Positions 16,107 to 25,617 of a stretch of 64,000 nt of DNA are shown here, in pieces. The notes beneath the pieces were generated by a model. That model worked only from the letters and a program-made list of their open reading frames with translations. It did not search any database and was not told where the DNA came from. Both the position numbers and the translations under genes were made by a program. How positions within the stretch are numbered: the stretch's first letter is position 1; every line of letters starts with the position of its first letter. Source of the stretch: CAZFGK01 sp964518635 (GTDB lineage Bacteria > Zixibacteria > MSB-5A5 > GN15 > FEB-12); assembly GCA_964518635.1 (NCBI GenBank), contig CAZFGK010000018.1, positions 1 through 64,000 of the forward strand, given 5' to 3'.

Positions 16107-16859
16107 TTACACTCGAAATGATTCAACCAGTGATTTCACCAGCAAGTACCAGCCATCAACTAACACAAACAGCAGCAGCTTGAATGGCAGCGAGACCACC
16201 ACCGGTGGCAACATCATCATACCCATCGACATCAGGACTGATGCCACGACCATATCGATCACGAGAAACGGAATGAAAATGACAAATGCGATCTGAAAGC
16301 CGGTTCGCAGTTCTGAAATTACAAATCCGGGAACCAGCACATGAAGAGGAATATCATCCGGGCTGTTCGGCTGCTGCATTTTTGCCAGATCAACAAAGAG
16401 CGCGAGATCCTGTTCGCGTGTCTGCGCGAGCATGAACTTTCGAAATGGTGCGGAGACCTCTTTGAAGGCATCCTCCCCGTTGATCTGCTTTTCCATGTAG
16501 GGCTTGATTCCATTGGTATAGGCGACATTTGCAACGGGCGCCATGATGAAACAGGTCAGAACCAGCGCAAGACCGGCGAGCAATTGACTCGGCGGCATCT
16601 GCGGCGTCCCCATCGCATGCCGAAGAAATGACAACACAATTATAATCCGTAGAAATGAACTGGCCATGATGAGAATACTCGGAGCCAGCGAGAGAACCGT
16701 GAGAAGTAGAATAACCTGAAGCGTCGTGGACAATTCAGTCGGCTCAGAGGCCTGACCGATCTGCACTGAGACTGTCGGCAATGACTGTGCATCGACGACA
16801 TGAGCAAAGCCCACGACGAGGCACAAAGAAATGAGTAAACGAATAACGATCTGTTTCAT
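16107..16859 (-). CDS. fliP: Flagellar export gate protein FliP
   Basis: FliP of about 250 residues. It has a cleavable signal peptide (MKQIVIRLLISLCLVVGFAH, cut near VDAQS), then the core with FLRIIIVLSFLRHAMGTPQ and LLAGLALVLTCFIMAPV, and the C-terminal spans ending FVLVDGWYLLVKSLV. The ATG at 16859 is preferred to the one at 16892 because it puts the signal peptide at the N-terminus and has GGAG upstream. FliP is the five-copy core of the export gate. It lies between fliO and fliQ in the canonical order. Confidence 0.95.
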   Translation of the reverse strand: MKQIVIRLLISLCLVVGFAHVVDAQSLPTVSVQIGQASEPTELSTTLQVILLLTVLSLAPSILIMASSFLRIIIVLSFLRHAMGTPQMPPSQLLAGLALVLTCFIMAPVANVAYTNGIKPYMEKQINGEDAFKEVSAPFRKFMLAQTREQDLALFVDLAKMQQPNSPDDIPLHVLVPGFVISELRTGFQIAFVIFIPFLVIDMVVASVLMSMGMMMLPPVVVSLPFKLLLFVLVDGWYLLVKSLVESFRV

Positions 16860-16931
16860 CCTATGATTCGCTCCAACCGGTGCAACATCCATGTCGCGAC
16901 CATACTGGCCGAAAGCGATTCCTTTCGGTAA

Positions 16932-17585
16932 TTACGGTGTCGGTGCTGTCCGCTTCAGCAGATGCTGGAGCCGACCTCCTGCCTGCGTGAGCAGGCGATC
17001 AAAAGAATTCGAAGACTCCGCCCCCTGCGGGAACGAATTCTTAACAACTGCATGTGTCGCTGTGGCAGGTAGTGACAACTCTTCACTGGCTATTTCACTC
17101 AGCGTAGTCATGGTTTCATCGGTCACACCCACGACCAGATGTCGTGAACCTACTGACAATAACACAACCTGCTTCTTGGGGCCGAGCCAGAGGGTTTCTT
17201 CCACGACCATTCGCTTCGCAGCACCTGATAACGGCGATTTTCCACGGAGATATTTCTTTGCGACCATCACCACGACCCACATCAGAGCGAGTACGGCACA
17301 GAGCGCACCCAGCATACGCAAGATTGCGGTCATCGAGTTTCCTGAATTTGATAACTCGGACACTGGAGTCGAAGCCTTCACACCGGTTCGTTCCGCGAGT
17401 GAGCGAGTGTCATTTGAATGATCGCTCAGTAATGCCGCAGTAGTCGTATCAGCAGTCAATACAACAGCAGAATCGATGACCATGGTATCTGCTGCAGACT
17501 TGTTCACCTGTGCCGCTGCGAACAGACCGCAACTGGTTGCAGTACCTACGAGGCAGATGAATAGAACGCGAAGACTAGTTTTCAT
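16932..17585 (-). CDS. fliO: Flagellar biosynthetic protein FliO
   Basis: About 217 residues. There is a predicted signal peptide at the N-terminus (TSLRVLFICLVGTATSCG), a periplasmic Thr/Ser-rich segment, a membrane span (about 90-112, MLGALCAVLALMWVVVMVAK) and a cytoplasmic FliO domain with LGPKKQVVLLSVGSRHLVVG. FliO assists assembly of the FliP ring. The ATG at 17585 is chosen over a GTG four codons upstream; either way the gene overlaps the end of fliN. Confidence 0.88.
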   Translation of the reverse strand: MKTSLRVLFICLVGTATSCGLFAAAQVNKSAADTMVIDSAVVLTADTTTAALLSDHSNDTRSLAERTGVKASTPVSELSNSGNSMTAILRMLGALCAVLALMWVVVMVAKKYLRGKSPLSGAAKRMVVEETLWLGPKKQVVLLSVGSRHLVVGVTDETMTTLSEIASEELSLPATATHAVVKNSFPQGAESSNSFDRLLTQAGGRLQHLLKRTAPTP

Positions 17586-18078
17586 ATGCCAACGCACGAA
17601 GACGTTCTTCCGGGTTCATCAGTTGCGTAATACGCAAACCAAAGTTTTCATCGACAACCACTACTTCCCCTCTGGCGATCACCTTGTGATTGACCAGAAG
17701 ATCGACCGGCTCACCTGCGAGTTTGTTCAGCTCAACAACCGAACCAGGACCGATTGCGAGAATATCTGCAATCGACATCTTGGTGCGACCGAGTTCAATC
17801 GAGATCGGAAGATCGACATCCATGAGGAGATCGATATTCTGACTCGATGGGGAGCCCGCTGGTTGTTGCAACTGTTGAAACTCCGCCCGTGAGACGGAAG
17901 CATGACCAAAGTTGATGTCATCGACTTTTGTCTGTGCACTCTCTGGCGGAAGCCCTTCCAGCATGGCAAGCATCGCGGCTTCGGCTTCATCCTCCGGCAC
18001 ATCGTTCGGATTGTTCTTTCCGAAAGAACCGGGAGTCTGGTTCGGATCGGCTCCGGGGTTCAGTTCATCTTCACTCAT
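17575..18078 (-). CDS. fliN: Flagellar motor switch protein FliN
   Basis: 167 residues. The N-terminal half is an acidic, disordered extension (D/E/P-rich to about 85), longer than in E. coli FliN. The C-terminal SpoA domain (about 90-165) has LLMDVDLPISIELGRTKMSI, SVVELNKLAGEPVDLLVN and ENFGLRITQL, all strongly conserved. FliN tetramers form the bottom of the C-ring, bind CheY-P and dock the FliH/FliI complex. It overlaps fliM by 8 bp. No CheC-like domain of FliY type is present. Confidence 0.95.
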   Translation of the reverse strand: MSEDELNPGADPNQTPGSFGKNNPNDVPEDEAEAAMLAMLEGLPPESAQTKVDDINFGHASVSRAEFQQLQQPAGSPSSQNIDLLMDVDLPISIELGRTKMSIADILAIGPGSVVELNKLAGEPVDLLVNHKVIARGEVVVVDENFGLRITQLMNPEERLRALAYEN

Positions 18079-19075
18079 TGCGCAACTCCTCCGCGATGTT
18101 ATCGTGGACTGCTAATACCTGTACGGCTCGCTTCTTTCCAGACAGTCCGGGGCGGGCCTCATACTTGAATCGCCGATTGACACAGAGTTCAACCGGATCT
18201 GAAATTTTCTTTACTGAGGGAATCACGTCACCGACCTGCAGTTCCATGAACTCACGAAGCTTGATCGATGACTGCAGCAGGACCGCGCTGATTTGCGCCT
18301 GTACCTTCTTTACGTTGTGGACATTGGTCTTTCGATCAGCATCCATGTTCTTCTTCTTGGTCGCATCTATCCAGTTCTGAGCTGAAAGCTTGGATATGAT
18401 CGGCTCAAGAGAGACATACGGATAGCAAATGGTCAAGAGACCAGTCGACGAGAAGAGCTTGACCTGAAAAGAGATCACCACCACCGTTTCACCGGGGGGA
18501 ACGATCTGGATGAACTGCGGATTTGTCTCAAAGCTCTTCTGTTCGATTTCGATCTGAACAAGATGAATCCATGACTTTTGCAACTCTTTGTAGAGTCTGC
18601 TCACCAGTCGATTCATCACTGATCGTTCAATGCCAGTGAGTTCACGTTCAGTTTCAAGGATCTTTCCATGTCCGCCGAACATTCGATCAATGATCGAAAA
18701 GGTCAGGGTTGGATTGAAGTCGACGAGACAGACACCTTCCATCGGCGATGCCGAAAAGGTATAGGTGCTCGATGGCGCCACCAACGACATGATAAACTCA
18801 CTGTAGGTGATCTGATCGACTGAGACCAGGTCGACATCGACAATCGTTCTCAACGTGGAAGAAAGGGTCGAGCCAAAATGCCCGGCAAAGTTGTCGTGCA
18901 TGTTCTCCAGCGTACGAATCTGATCTTTCGATACACGATTCGGATGCTTAAAATCATACGCAACGACTGAGCGGAGCTTGTCGTCATGAAAATGCTCCTG
19001 CTCCGCGTTCTGCTCACCGGCAGAGACAGTCGTGAGAAGGGCATCAATTTCTTCCTGAGAGAGAATCTTTGCCAT
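18071..19075 (-). CDS. fliM: Flagellar motor switch protein FliM
   Basis: 334 residues with the normal FliM layout. The N-terminal CheY-P-binding peptide is MAKILSQEEIDALL, followed by a middle CheC-like domain (about 50-230, with GGxG-type GGHGKILETERELTGIE) and a C-terminal SpoA domain (about 250-330). The N-terminal motif suggests it can respond to a phosphorylated CheY; the two receivers at 2656-3530 are in the same cluster. It is spaced 2 bp from fliL and overlaps fliN. Confidence 0.97.
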   Translation of the reverse strand: MAKILSQEEIDALLTTVSAGEQNAEQEHFHDDKLRSVVAYDFKHPNRVSKDQIRTLENMHDNFAGHFGSTLSSTLRTIVDVDLVSVDQITYSEFIMSLVAPSSTYTFSASPMEGVCLVDFNPTLTFSIIDRMFGGHGKILETERELTGIERSVMNRLVSRLYKELQKSWIHLVQIEIEQKSFETNPQFIQIVPPGETVVVISFQVKLFSSTGLLTICYPYVSLEPIISKLSAQNWIDATKKKNMDADRKTNVHNVKKVQAQISAVLLQSSIKLREFMELQVGDVIPSVKKISDPVELCVNRRFKYEARPGLSGKKRAVQVLAVHDNIAEELRNE

Positions 19076-19077
19076 GG

Positions 19078-19644
19078 TTATTGCAGGACGAAGTCAGTGA
19101 AATAGACTCCGGCAAGCTCCTCCATCTCCATTAATTGCATGACTCGTTTACGAATTTGAACGCGAATAATCTCTTTTTCGCGAGCATCGGTCAATTGACC
19201 GACGGTCTTGGAAGCCAAAATAGTAATCAACGCATCCCGAATAAGCGGCTCCCGGTTTTTAAACGTCGACACTTCTTCACTGTCACCGAGTTCAAAGCTG
19301 ACTGAGACCGACAAGAATCTCGATCCACCAGTTGCGGCCGGATTGACGATGATATCTTTCACGGTGTAGACAGTCTCTACCGTTGCGGTTTCTTCTCCGC
19401 CACCGTGGGCATCTTTCTTTTCTTCTTTTTTCTTTTCGGGCTTTTTGGCTGGCTTTTTCTCTCCATGTTCGGAGGTAGAGTCAGCACTGGCCCCTTCTGA
19501 ACTGTTGCTTCCCTTTGGAATGAGAAACATGGCAGCCCCGACACCGAGTCCAATGCAGACTACACCGACAATGGCAAAGAGGAGTATGGGACTCTTCTTT
19601 TTTGCTGCGGCTGGCTCAGCAGCCTCTTTTTTTTCATCCGACAT
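19078..19644 (-). CDS. fliL: Flagellar basal body-associated protein FliL
   Basis: About 188 residues. A cytoplasmic basic N-terminus precedes one membrane span (about 20-43, PILLFAIVGVVCIGLGVG). A Lys/Glu/His-rich periplasmic linker with low-complexity repeats (KPAKKPEKKKEEKK) follows, then the FliL domain (about 95-188; FLSVSVSFELGD, VGQLTDAREKEIIRVQIRKR). FliL rings surround the stator and affect torque. The ATG at 19644 is chosen over an upstream TTG because AAGGGA lies eight bases before it. It overlaps flbD by 11 bp. Confidence 0.93.
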   Translation of the reverse strand: MSDEKKEAAEPAAAKKKSPILLFAIVGVVCIGLGVGAAMFLIPKGSNSSEGASADSTSEHGEKKPAKKPEKKKEEKKDAHGGGEETATVETVYTVKDIIVNPAATGGSRFLSVSVSFELGDSEEVSTFKNREPLIRDALITILASKTVGQLTDAREKEIIRVQIRKRVMQLMEMEELAGVYFTDFVLQ

Positions 19645-19876
19645 GTGCAATCCCTTGCTTCAGTGATTCGGACGACGACACTCCGGCTTGCGCCGGAGCA
19701 GTCGATCGTCGCTTGTAGGCCTCTACCCGTTCAATGATCTCATCGAGCGAATTCTTGACCATGATCTTCTTCCCATTGGTCAGAGCAATCATGGTATCCG
19801 GAGTCGCTTCGATTGATTCGATCAACTCAGCGTTGATGACGAATTCCTGATCATTGAGACGAGTTACTTTAATCAT
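19634..19876 (-). CDS. flbD: FlbD family flagellar protein
   Basis: 80 residues. The FlbD motif is clear from the first residue: MIKVTRLNDQEFVINAELIE, ATPDTMIALTNGKKIMVKNS and EIIERV. This small cytoplasmic family (also called SwrD) is found between flgE and motor genes in many phyla and influences flagellar power in Bacillus; its mechanism is not settled. A 20-residue polar tail extends beyond the core domain. It starts 5 bp after flgE. Confidence 0.93.
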   Translation of the reverse strand: MIKVTRLNDQEFVINAELIESIEATPDTMIALTNGKKIMVKNSLDEIIERVEAYKRRSTAPAQAGVSSSESLKQGIAHVG

Positions 19877-19881
19877 CTAGT

Positions 19882-21879
19882 TTATCGTTTCAGGTTCACG
19901 AGTTCGTCCAGCATATCATCCGACGTCGTGATGATTCTGGCATTCGCCTGGAACCCACGCTGGGCGGTGATCATACCGGTAAATTCCTGCGCGATATCAA
20001 CGGCGCTGGATTCCAGCGCACCGGAGGTAATCGAGCCTGAGACCGTGCTGCCAGCAATACCAGAGATTGCTGAACCGGAGTTCGGTGAGGTCTGGAAAAG
20101 TGATCGACCTGCCTTACGCAATCCACCCTGGTTGCTCACATCGGAGAGCATGATCTGGGCAAGAAGGCGGGTGACACCGTTCGAGAAGATACCGGAGATG
20201 TTTCCCGCGGAATCAACGTCGATCTTTTCAAGAATACCGACGCCGTAGCCGTTCTGATTGATGATCGACGCAGTATGTACACCGGATGCAAAGCCGGTGA
20301 GACCGTCGAAAGCACCAATCGTGCCGGCATCAATCTCGATATTCAGATTGCTCGATCCATTTCGCGGATCAACGGTGATGGCATTCGCGCCACCGAAGAA
20401 TTCGAAGGTGTTGAGTGATCCATTCGGATTGAATGCGACATACCCAAACTGACCACCAGTGATCACTTCACTTCCGTTGGTTGCTGCACTCCATTCCCAT
20501 CGGTTTGGGATAGCTGATTTGAAGAATTGAAGTGAAACCGTGTGCTTTCCCCCCTGTGCATCATAGGCAACGATCGACATCGCATGCTGCGTCGGAGTTG
20601 TATTGACAATCAAAGGACTCCCGGCTGTTGCCGTGAGACCGGTGTTCGGGTTGGCGTCAATTCGGACGCCGCCATTTCCAAGACCTGACAGACCGACAAC
20701 CAGACCGGTTGAGTCATTCAGCACCAGCCCAAGATTTGTAACGAACGGTCCTGCTGCGGCACCATATCCAAGATCAGGGACAAAACTATCGGTGGCGATA
20801 AAGGTCGAAGCCGCACCACCCGCACTTGCGATAGCGGTACCATTTTGACCAAAGATTACGCCAACAATGTTTCCAGTTGCAGCACCGCCGCCACCGGCAA
20901 GGGTGCTTGCACCAGTCGTTGAAGCGAAGTTAAAGTCGGTAGGCGATCCTGCCTTTTCATTGGTGATCACGACTTCACCGGCGATCAGTTCAGCTTTGAT
21001 ACCTGTAATCAGATTGATCTGATTGACCAGATCACCGACCGTCGACGTCGCCGAGAGTCCGGTGATATACTGCATGGGGCCGTTGTTGACCGAGAATCCA
21101 AAGTTGCTGAAGTCAGTGACACCAAGCCCACCTAGCTGCATTGAAGATGACAATGCACCAACCGGGGCTCCGGTACCATCATTGCCGATGTTTGCTCCGT
21201 TGAAACTTGAGAAGAGGGCCTGCGAGCCAGTGATGTTAATCGTGTGAGTTCCACCGACACCGTCCACAGCCGTTCCACTTACGCCAACGACATTTGATCC
21301 ACCAGCCGTGATCAGTTTTGAAATTGATTCGGTAGCGGAGGCGTCAATGTTTCGTGAGAGCTGCATCGAAGTCGTCGCTGCTGCTGGATCCTGCTGACCA
21401 AAAGGCAGCGTGATGTTGCTGATCGTCGCAAGTGCCGGAATCACACCGGAGTTATCGGCCATACGTCCCTGGACAAAGAGTCCGGTCGCAGGGTCGACAA
21501 GATTTGAATTTCCATCAAATCCAAAGGCACCGGCGCGAGTGAAGAACTGATTGCCATTGTTGTCTGCAAGAATGAAGAAACCAGAACCCTGGATCGCCAT
21601 ATCGGTGATCTGTCCGGTAGTTTCCAGTCCACCCTGCAGGAAAAGGTTATCAAGGGCTGCTACCTGCATGCCGAGACCAAGCTGCACGGCGTTTGTTCCG
21701 CCCGAGGTGCTGTTTGGCCGACCGGCACCTTTGAAGGTCTGCACGAGTGCTTCCTGAAAATTCACACGTGCCGTCTTGTAGCCAACGGTATTCACGTTGG
21801 CGATGTTGTTTCCAATTACGTTCATGCGGACCTGATGGTTCTTCAGTCCTGACACGCCCGCGTACAGTGATGCCATCAT
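19882..21879 (-). CDS. flgE: Flagellar hook protein FlgE
   Basis: About 665 residues. The N-terminal rod domain begins MMASLYAGVSGLKNHQVRMN and runs to NVNTVGYKTARV. The middle holds FlgE-type domains with Gly/Ala/Thr-rich low-complexity loops (about 200-470). The C-terminus ends with SAVDIAQEFTGMITAQRGFQ, the conserved coiled-coil end. The start is placed at 21879, preceded by AGGAGG at ten bases; a longer in-frame extension adds only charged residues. It is larger than E. coli FlgE (about 400), which is common outside the enterics. Confidence 0.96.
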   Translation of the reverse strand: MMASLYAGVSGLKNHQVRMNVIGNNIANVNTVGYKTARVNFQEALVQTFKGAGRPNSTSGGTNAVQLGLGMQVAALDNLFLQGGLETTGQITDMAIQGSGFFILADNNGNQFFTRAGAFGFDGNSNLVDPATGLFVQGRMADNSGVIPALATISNITLPFGQQDPAAATTSMQLSRNIDASATESISKLITAGGSNVVGVSGTAVDGVGGTHTINITGSQALFSSFNGANIGNDGTGAPVGALSSSMQLGGLGVTDFSNFGFSVNNGPMQYITGLSATSTVGDLVNQINLITGIKAELIAGEVVITNEKAGSPTDFNFASTTGASTLAGGGGAATGNIVGVIFGQNGTAIASAGGAASTFIATDSFVPDLGYGAAAGPFVTNLGLVLNDSTGLVVGLSGLGNGGVRIDANPNTGLTATAGSPLIVNTTPTQHAMSIVAYDAQGGKHTVSLQFFKSAIPNRWEWSAATNGSEVITGGQFGYVAFNPNGSLNTFEFFGGANAITVDPRNGSSNLNIEIDAGTIGAFDGLTGFASGVHTASIINQNGYGVGILEKIDVDSAGNISGIFSNGVTRLLAQIMLSDVSNQGGLRKAGRSLFQTSPNSGSAISGIAGSTVSGSITSGALESSAVDIAQEFTGMITAQRGFQANARIITTSDDMLDELVNLKR

Positions 21880-22000
21880 AGCGACAGCTCCTCCTGGATT
21901 GATCGAGCAGCCCCTCCGCATGTACGAGACATGACGAAGACCAACCGGCGATCGGGGTTTTGGTTCAGTATGTTGTTTATTGTCTTTTTCATTTTCATTC

Positions 22001-22399
22001 TCAAATGATCAATGCCGAGTCAATGGCGGTGACCACACCGTTGCGCAGGGTGTCGCGGTCGAAGACCGTCACTACGGTTCTCGATTTGACAGCAACCAAC
22101 AAGGCTGCGTCATTGGTGAGTACCAAAGTTTCCTTCGAGCCACTCTTTTCGGCCTTCGCGAGCCCATTTTCGATTTTCGAAAGCTCTTCACTTCCGAAGA
22201 CTACATTTCGTGATTCGAGCCGTTGAGCAGCGTGCTTTGAAAATTGAAGCGGCTTTGCGATACCAAGTTCACTGGAGAGAATCTCTTTGAACTCCGTGGT
22301 CGACGGCTTGACGGCAGGTGTCCGCGATGACTTCTGAAGTTGTGTCTCCAGAATTCGCGCGGGCTGCTGATACGCCGATATTTTCAATGCGTTGCTCAT
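22001..22399 (-). CDS. Flagellar operon protein (TIGR02530-type)
   Basis: 132 residues. The second half matches the small conserved flagellar-operon family usually found between flgD and flgE. The visible features are LQFSKHAAQRLESRNVVF, a KIENGLAKAEKSGSKETLVL helix, and VKSRTVVTVFDRDTLRNGVV near the end. The molecular role is unknown; co-occurrence suggests hook assembly. It is 15 bp from flgD, in the same direction. Confidence 0.83.
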   Translation of the reverse strand: MSNALKISAYQQPARILETQLQKSSRTPAVKPSTTEFKEILSSELGIAKPLQFSKHAAQRLESRNVVFGSEELSKIENGLAKAEKSGSKETLVLTNDAALLVAVKSRTVVTVFDRDTLRNGVVTAIDSALII

Positions 22400-22414
22400 G
22401 ACGGTTTCACGCAG

Positions 22415-23107
22415 CTACTTGGCCGTGAGACTCCCTTTTTCAGCAACCGAGCGAATATCTCCGAGTGGAATTTCGATATCACCGAGCTTGATATAGGCCG
22501 CGCCATCACGATAGACGACACCAGTCACTGTTCCGATCACGGAGAGCTTTGCAGCAATCGGCTGATCGGAATGATCAAGCGCGCTCGCTTCAATCGTGTA
22601 GTACCCTTCGGAGACACGATTTCCGTTGGTCGCTTTTCCATCCCATGTCACGGTGTTCACACCCTTGGTGAGGTCCTCTTCTGAAAGACGTGCGACGACA
22701 TTGCCGCCTGAATCGCGAATGACAAAGGTCATCGACTTAGCGTCATCGGGAAGAGTGAACGAAATCTTTGCAGGATTCTCACCGTCGAATGCTACACCAG
22801 AATACTCAGCGCGAACATCTTTGCCGATCAAGCCGGAGGCCATCACGTTATTCAGTGACTGCATCTGGAGGAAGTCCCACTGATTGGATGTCGAGATTCC
22901 TTCAGAGATATTCGACATCTGTTCGAGAGTCGAGAATTGTGCCAACTGAGCAACGAACTCTTCGTCCTTCGACGGATTCAGCGGATCCTGGTTCTGCAAC
23001 TTTGTTACGAGCAGATTCAGAAAGTCGTTCTTTCCGAGTGTCTGCAGACTGCCGGTGGCTTTCGGTTTGCCGCTTGCGTCGGTTGCGACTGGTGAAATAA
23101 AACTCAT
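22415..23107 (-). CDS. flgD: Flagellar hook capping protein FlgD
   Basis: 230 residues. The N-terminal scaffold motif NDFLNLLVTKLQNQDPLNP is followed by EEFVAQLAQFSTLEQMSNI, then a FlgD Ig-like/Tudor region (about 85-200) with GGNVVARLSEEDLTKGVNTV and WDGKATNGNRVSEGYY. FlgD caps the growing hook and is a scaffold for FlgE addition. It is downstream of fliK and upstream of the TIGR02530 gene, the standard order. Confidence 0.95.
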   Translation of the reverse strand: MSFISPVATDASGKPKATGSLQTLGKNDFLNLLVTKLQNQDPLNPSKDEEFVAQLAQFSTLEQMSNISEGISTSNQWDFLQMQSLNNVMASGLIGKDVRAEYSGVAFDGENPAKISFTLPDDAKSMTFVIRDSGGNVVARLSEEDLTKGVNTVTWDGKATNGNRVSEGYYTIEASALDHSDQPIAAKLSVIGTVTGVVYRDGAAYIKLGDIEIPLGDIRSVAEKGSLTAK

Positions 23108-23119
23108 CTCATCTCCTCC

Positions 23120-24784
23120 TTATGCGGTCCAGCTTCGTCCCGGTTGGGGGCGAATCAGGGTTGATGCTGAAAACAGTGGCTGAGCAGCTATCGATGGCGC
23201 GCCATCGAGTGATTCATCAAGAGTGAATCGGTGTTGATTGATTTTGAATTTCGGAGCATGCCATCCGTGCTGCTGGGTAAACTGACGGGCATCCCCCTGA
23301 TTATTCAGTGAGACATCTACTTTGCTGACAGTGATGCCGGCACGATCGAATGACTTTTGCAGCTGATCAAGATTTGCTTCAACTGTCTGCTTTGCCTCTT
23401 GAGAATTGACACGCAACTCGGCATGGACGACTTCATTTCGTACGGTCAGGCGCAGCTCAGCAGCTCCGAGTGAACGTGGTTCGAGATCAATGACGATGCT
23501 TGTGCCATTCTTGGTTGAGGCATGGGTCAGATTCGGAAGAATGAAGCGGACCTGATCCGCTTTTGTAGATGTTTCACCATCGTTGCTTCGGGTCTGAAGA
23601 TCAGACTGCAGTTGGCTATTCGAATAAGACGCGATGTTGCCGGTTTCATCACTTTTCATGTCAGGCGTAGATACTTTATCCTGCAGACTGGACTTGAAAT
23701 TCTCCTGCGATTCACCTGCATCGAGGAGTTCACTTGAATTGTCACTTGAGTTCTTCTTCTTGCCAGTGAGGTTATCTCCAGTAGCTGTCTCGGACTCTTG
23801 ACTCAGGGTATTAGGAATATTCAAAGCGGTCGTGCTCTGATCAACTCCGGCTGTCTGATCCTGCTGAACAGTGGTCTTGTTTAATCCATTCTTTTGAGCG
23901 ACAGGTACGACGGTTCCGGTGAATGGATTGGCTTGACCAGCAGCGGTAGGTGTTACCACATTCATCTCTGATGAACTCAATTGGCCGGAAGTCTGATTCT
24001 GTACTTGAGTATCCTGGATGAGCTGGACTGATGAGGTATTGGTAATACCGAGCAAGTGCTCGGTCTGTTGTGCAAGAGTGGTGTGAGGATTTGAACCCTG
24101 CGGACCCGCTGACAGTGTCAGCTGCGGATCGACTTTGAGAGAGTAGGGAGTTGCAACGGTTGGCATCGTTTCAACGAAAAGGAAAGAATTTCGCGATAAT
24201 TCTCTCGTCCCGCTGGTCGAGGGTTTCGCTACAGTAGAAAGTGACGTATCGAATTGCGTAATCGTATCAAGAGTTACTTCCCCTTTGCCAATCTGATCGA
24301 TGGAGCTTCCAACTTGCAGGGCAGATGACTGGAGCAATGAATTCACTCGGTGACCGGAAAGAGCAGTCTGACTCTTCCCTTCTTGAGTTATCTCGGAAGG
24401 AAAAGTAACAAGACTCAACGGCATGCTGATGTGAGCATTCGAAAGAAGGTCTGTCATCAACTGAAATTGCACTGTCTGCCCAATCTGAGTTTCGTTCAGC
24501 ACTGAGAGTGACAATCCTGATTTCAGAAAGGTCGGATCGGACGTAGTTGCAGATGTCTCTAACTGATTAGTCTCGGTTGCATCCAACATTGATGCCGCTG
24601 AGCTATTCTTCTCAATCCCGGCCATCATAAGCAGATCGAAGAACGATTCACCTTCAGCACCAATCTCAGCAACACCAGCGGAGCCGAACTGCGGAATACC
24701 CGGCATAACCGAACCGGTTTTCTGACTGTGAAGTCCTGATGCTGGAAGAGCTGGTGCGAAGAATGAGGCGATAGGTGATTGCAT
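23120..24784 (-). CDS. fliK: Flagellar hook-length control protein FliK
   Basis: About 554 residues. The first 400 are Ser/Thr/Gln-rich and low complexity, as in FliK ruler domains. The C-terminal Flg_hook domain (about 425-520) carries the usual pattern, including IVIDLEPRSLGAAELRLTV and VEANLDQLQKSFDRAGI. It acts as a secreted molecular ruler and triggers the FlhB specificity switch. The ATG at 24784 has GGTGA-like bases upstream; a GTG at 24793 inside the motE end is an alternative. It is spaced tightly after motE. Confidence 0.88.
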   Translation of the reverse strand: MQSPIASFFAPALPASGLHSQKTGSVMPGIPQFGSAGVAEIGAEGESFFDLLMMAGIEKNSSAASMLDATETNQLETSATTSDPTFLKSGLSLSVLNETQIGQTVQFQLMTDLLSNAHISMPLSLVTFPSEITQEGKSQTALSGHRVNSLLQSSALQVGSSIDQIGKGEVTLDTITQFDTSLSTVAKPSTSGTRELSRNSFLFVETMPTVATPYSLKVDPQLTLSAGPQGSNPHTTLAQQTEHLLGITNTSSVQLIQDTQVQNQTSGQLSSSEMNVVTPTAAGQANPFTGTVVPVAQKNGLNKTTVQQDQTAGVDQSTTALNIPNTLSQESETATGDNLTGKKKNSSDNSSELLDAGESQENFKSSLQDKVSTPDMKSDETGNIASYSNSQLQSDLQTRSNDGETSTKADQVRFILPNLTHASTKNGTSIVIDLEPRSLGAAELRLTVRNEVVHAELRVNSQEAKQTVEANLDQLQKSFDRAGITVSKVDVSLNNQGDARQFTQQHGWHAPKFKINQHRFTLDESLDGAPSIAAQPLFSASTLIRPQPGRSWTA

Positions 24785-24785
24785 T

Positions 24786-25577
24786 TTACTCACCCACGCT
24801 GATCAGCTGTTGTGAAAGTTTCGCCGCTCGCACGGGGGGCATGGCTGCCAGTACCTGAGAAGCATTTTTCTGCTTCATGCGTGGCAGAAGCAGGACCACG
24901 GTCTGGTCGTCAAGATTTTCGGCGAGTTTCGCAACCGCATTCGGATCCATGCTGTCATACATCTTTGCCAGATTCATGATCTTGGTCGATTCCGATTGTT
25001 CGATCACGGCCATCTGCTTTTCGATTTTTTTCTGCAATGAGGCAAGCTCCGCTTCACGAACTGAAACAGACTTCTCACGCTCGACGAGTTTCTTCTCCCG
25101 TTCATCCAACCAGGACAAGGCAGTAGAATCAGGAGTTGCTTCGCTCAGGTTCGAATGAGATGTATCGATGGCTTCGAGGTGATCTTCGGCAGGCATATTG
25201 AGGGCATCCATATTCCGCTGCACCTCGGCCATGAACTCCGGAGAGTTTACATCAATGGCGTTTGGATCATTTGCAATGACGGCTTCTTCAGGATTTTGCC
25301 CATGCTCAGTTGAAGTGGCTTGCGCTGTATCGGAGCTTTCATCATGTGTTGCATGATCTGCATCCTTCGTTGCATGCGATTCAGATTTCTTGGTCGTGTC
25401 GGATTGATGAGTCGAGTCGGTGACTTCGGCAGTTTGCTTTCCAGACAAGAAGAAATAGGTCCCCCCCGCTGCAGCGACAGCAAGGACAAGACCGACAGCA
25501 CCCAGAATGATGTAGCTCATCATGCCGGATTTTCCGTTCTCTTTGGTTGGGGCCGCTTGTTCTTTTTCTTCTGACAT
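24786..25577 (-). CDS. motE: MotE-like protein (MgtE intracellular-like domain)
   Basis: About 263 residues. A cytoplasmic N-terminus and one membrane span (about 20-44, MSYIILGAVGLVLAVAAAGG) are followed by an acidic, His/Ser/Thr-rich linker, a coiled coil (about 165-205, REKKLVEREKSVSVREAELA) and a C-terminal MgtE-N-like domain (MYDSMDPNAVAKLAENLDD, VLAAMPPVRAAKLSQ). MotE proteins were described as motor/stator chaperones in alphaproteobacteria. The ATG at 25577 has AGGA seven bases before it and follows a sigma-54-like site, so this is probably the first gene of the operon. Confidence 0.8.
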   Translation of the reverse strand: MSEEKEQAAPTKENGKSGMMSYIILGAVGLVLAVAAAGGTYFFLSGKQTAEVTDSTHQSDTTKKSESHATKDADHATHDESSDTAQATSTEHGQNPEEAVIANDPNAIDVNSPEFMAEVQRNMDALNMPAEDHLEAIDTSHSNLSEATPDSTALSWLDEREKKLVEREKSVSVREAELASLQKKIEKQMAVIEQSESTKIMNLAKMYDSMDPNAVAKLAENLDDQTVVLLLPRMKQKNASQVLAAMPPVRAAKLSQQLISVGE

Positions 25578-25617
25578 AGTTTTTCCTGGCGGGTCGGACC
25601 TCGCCGAGGCAGTCAAG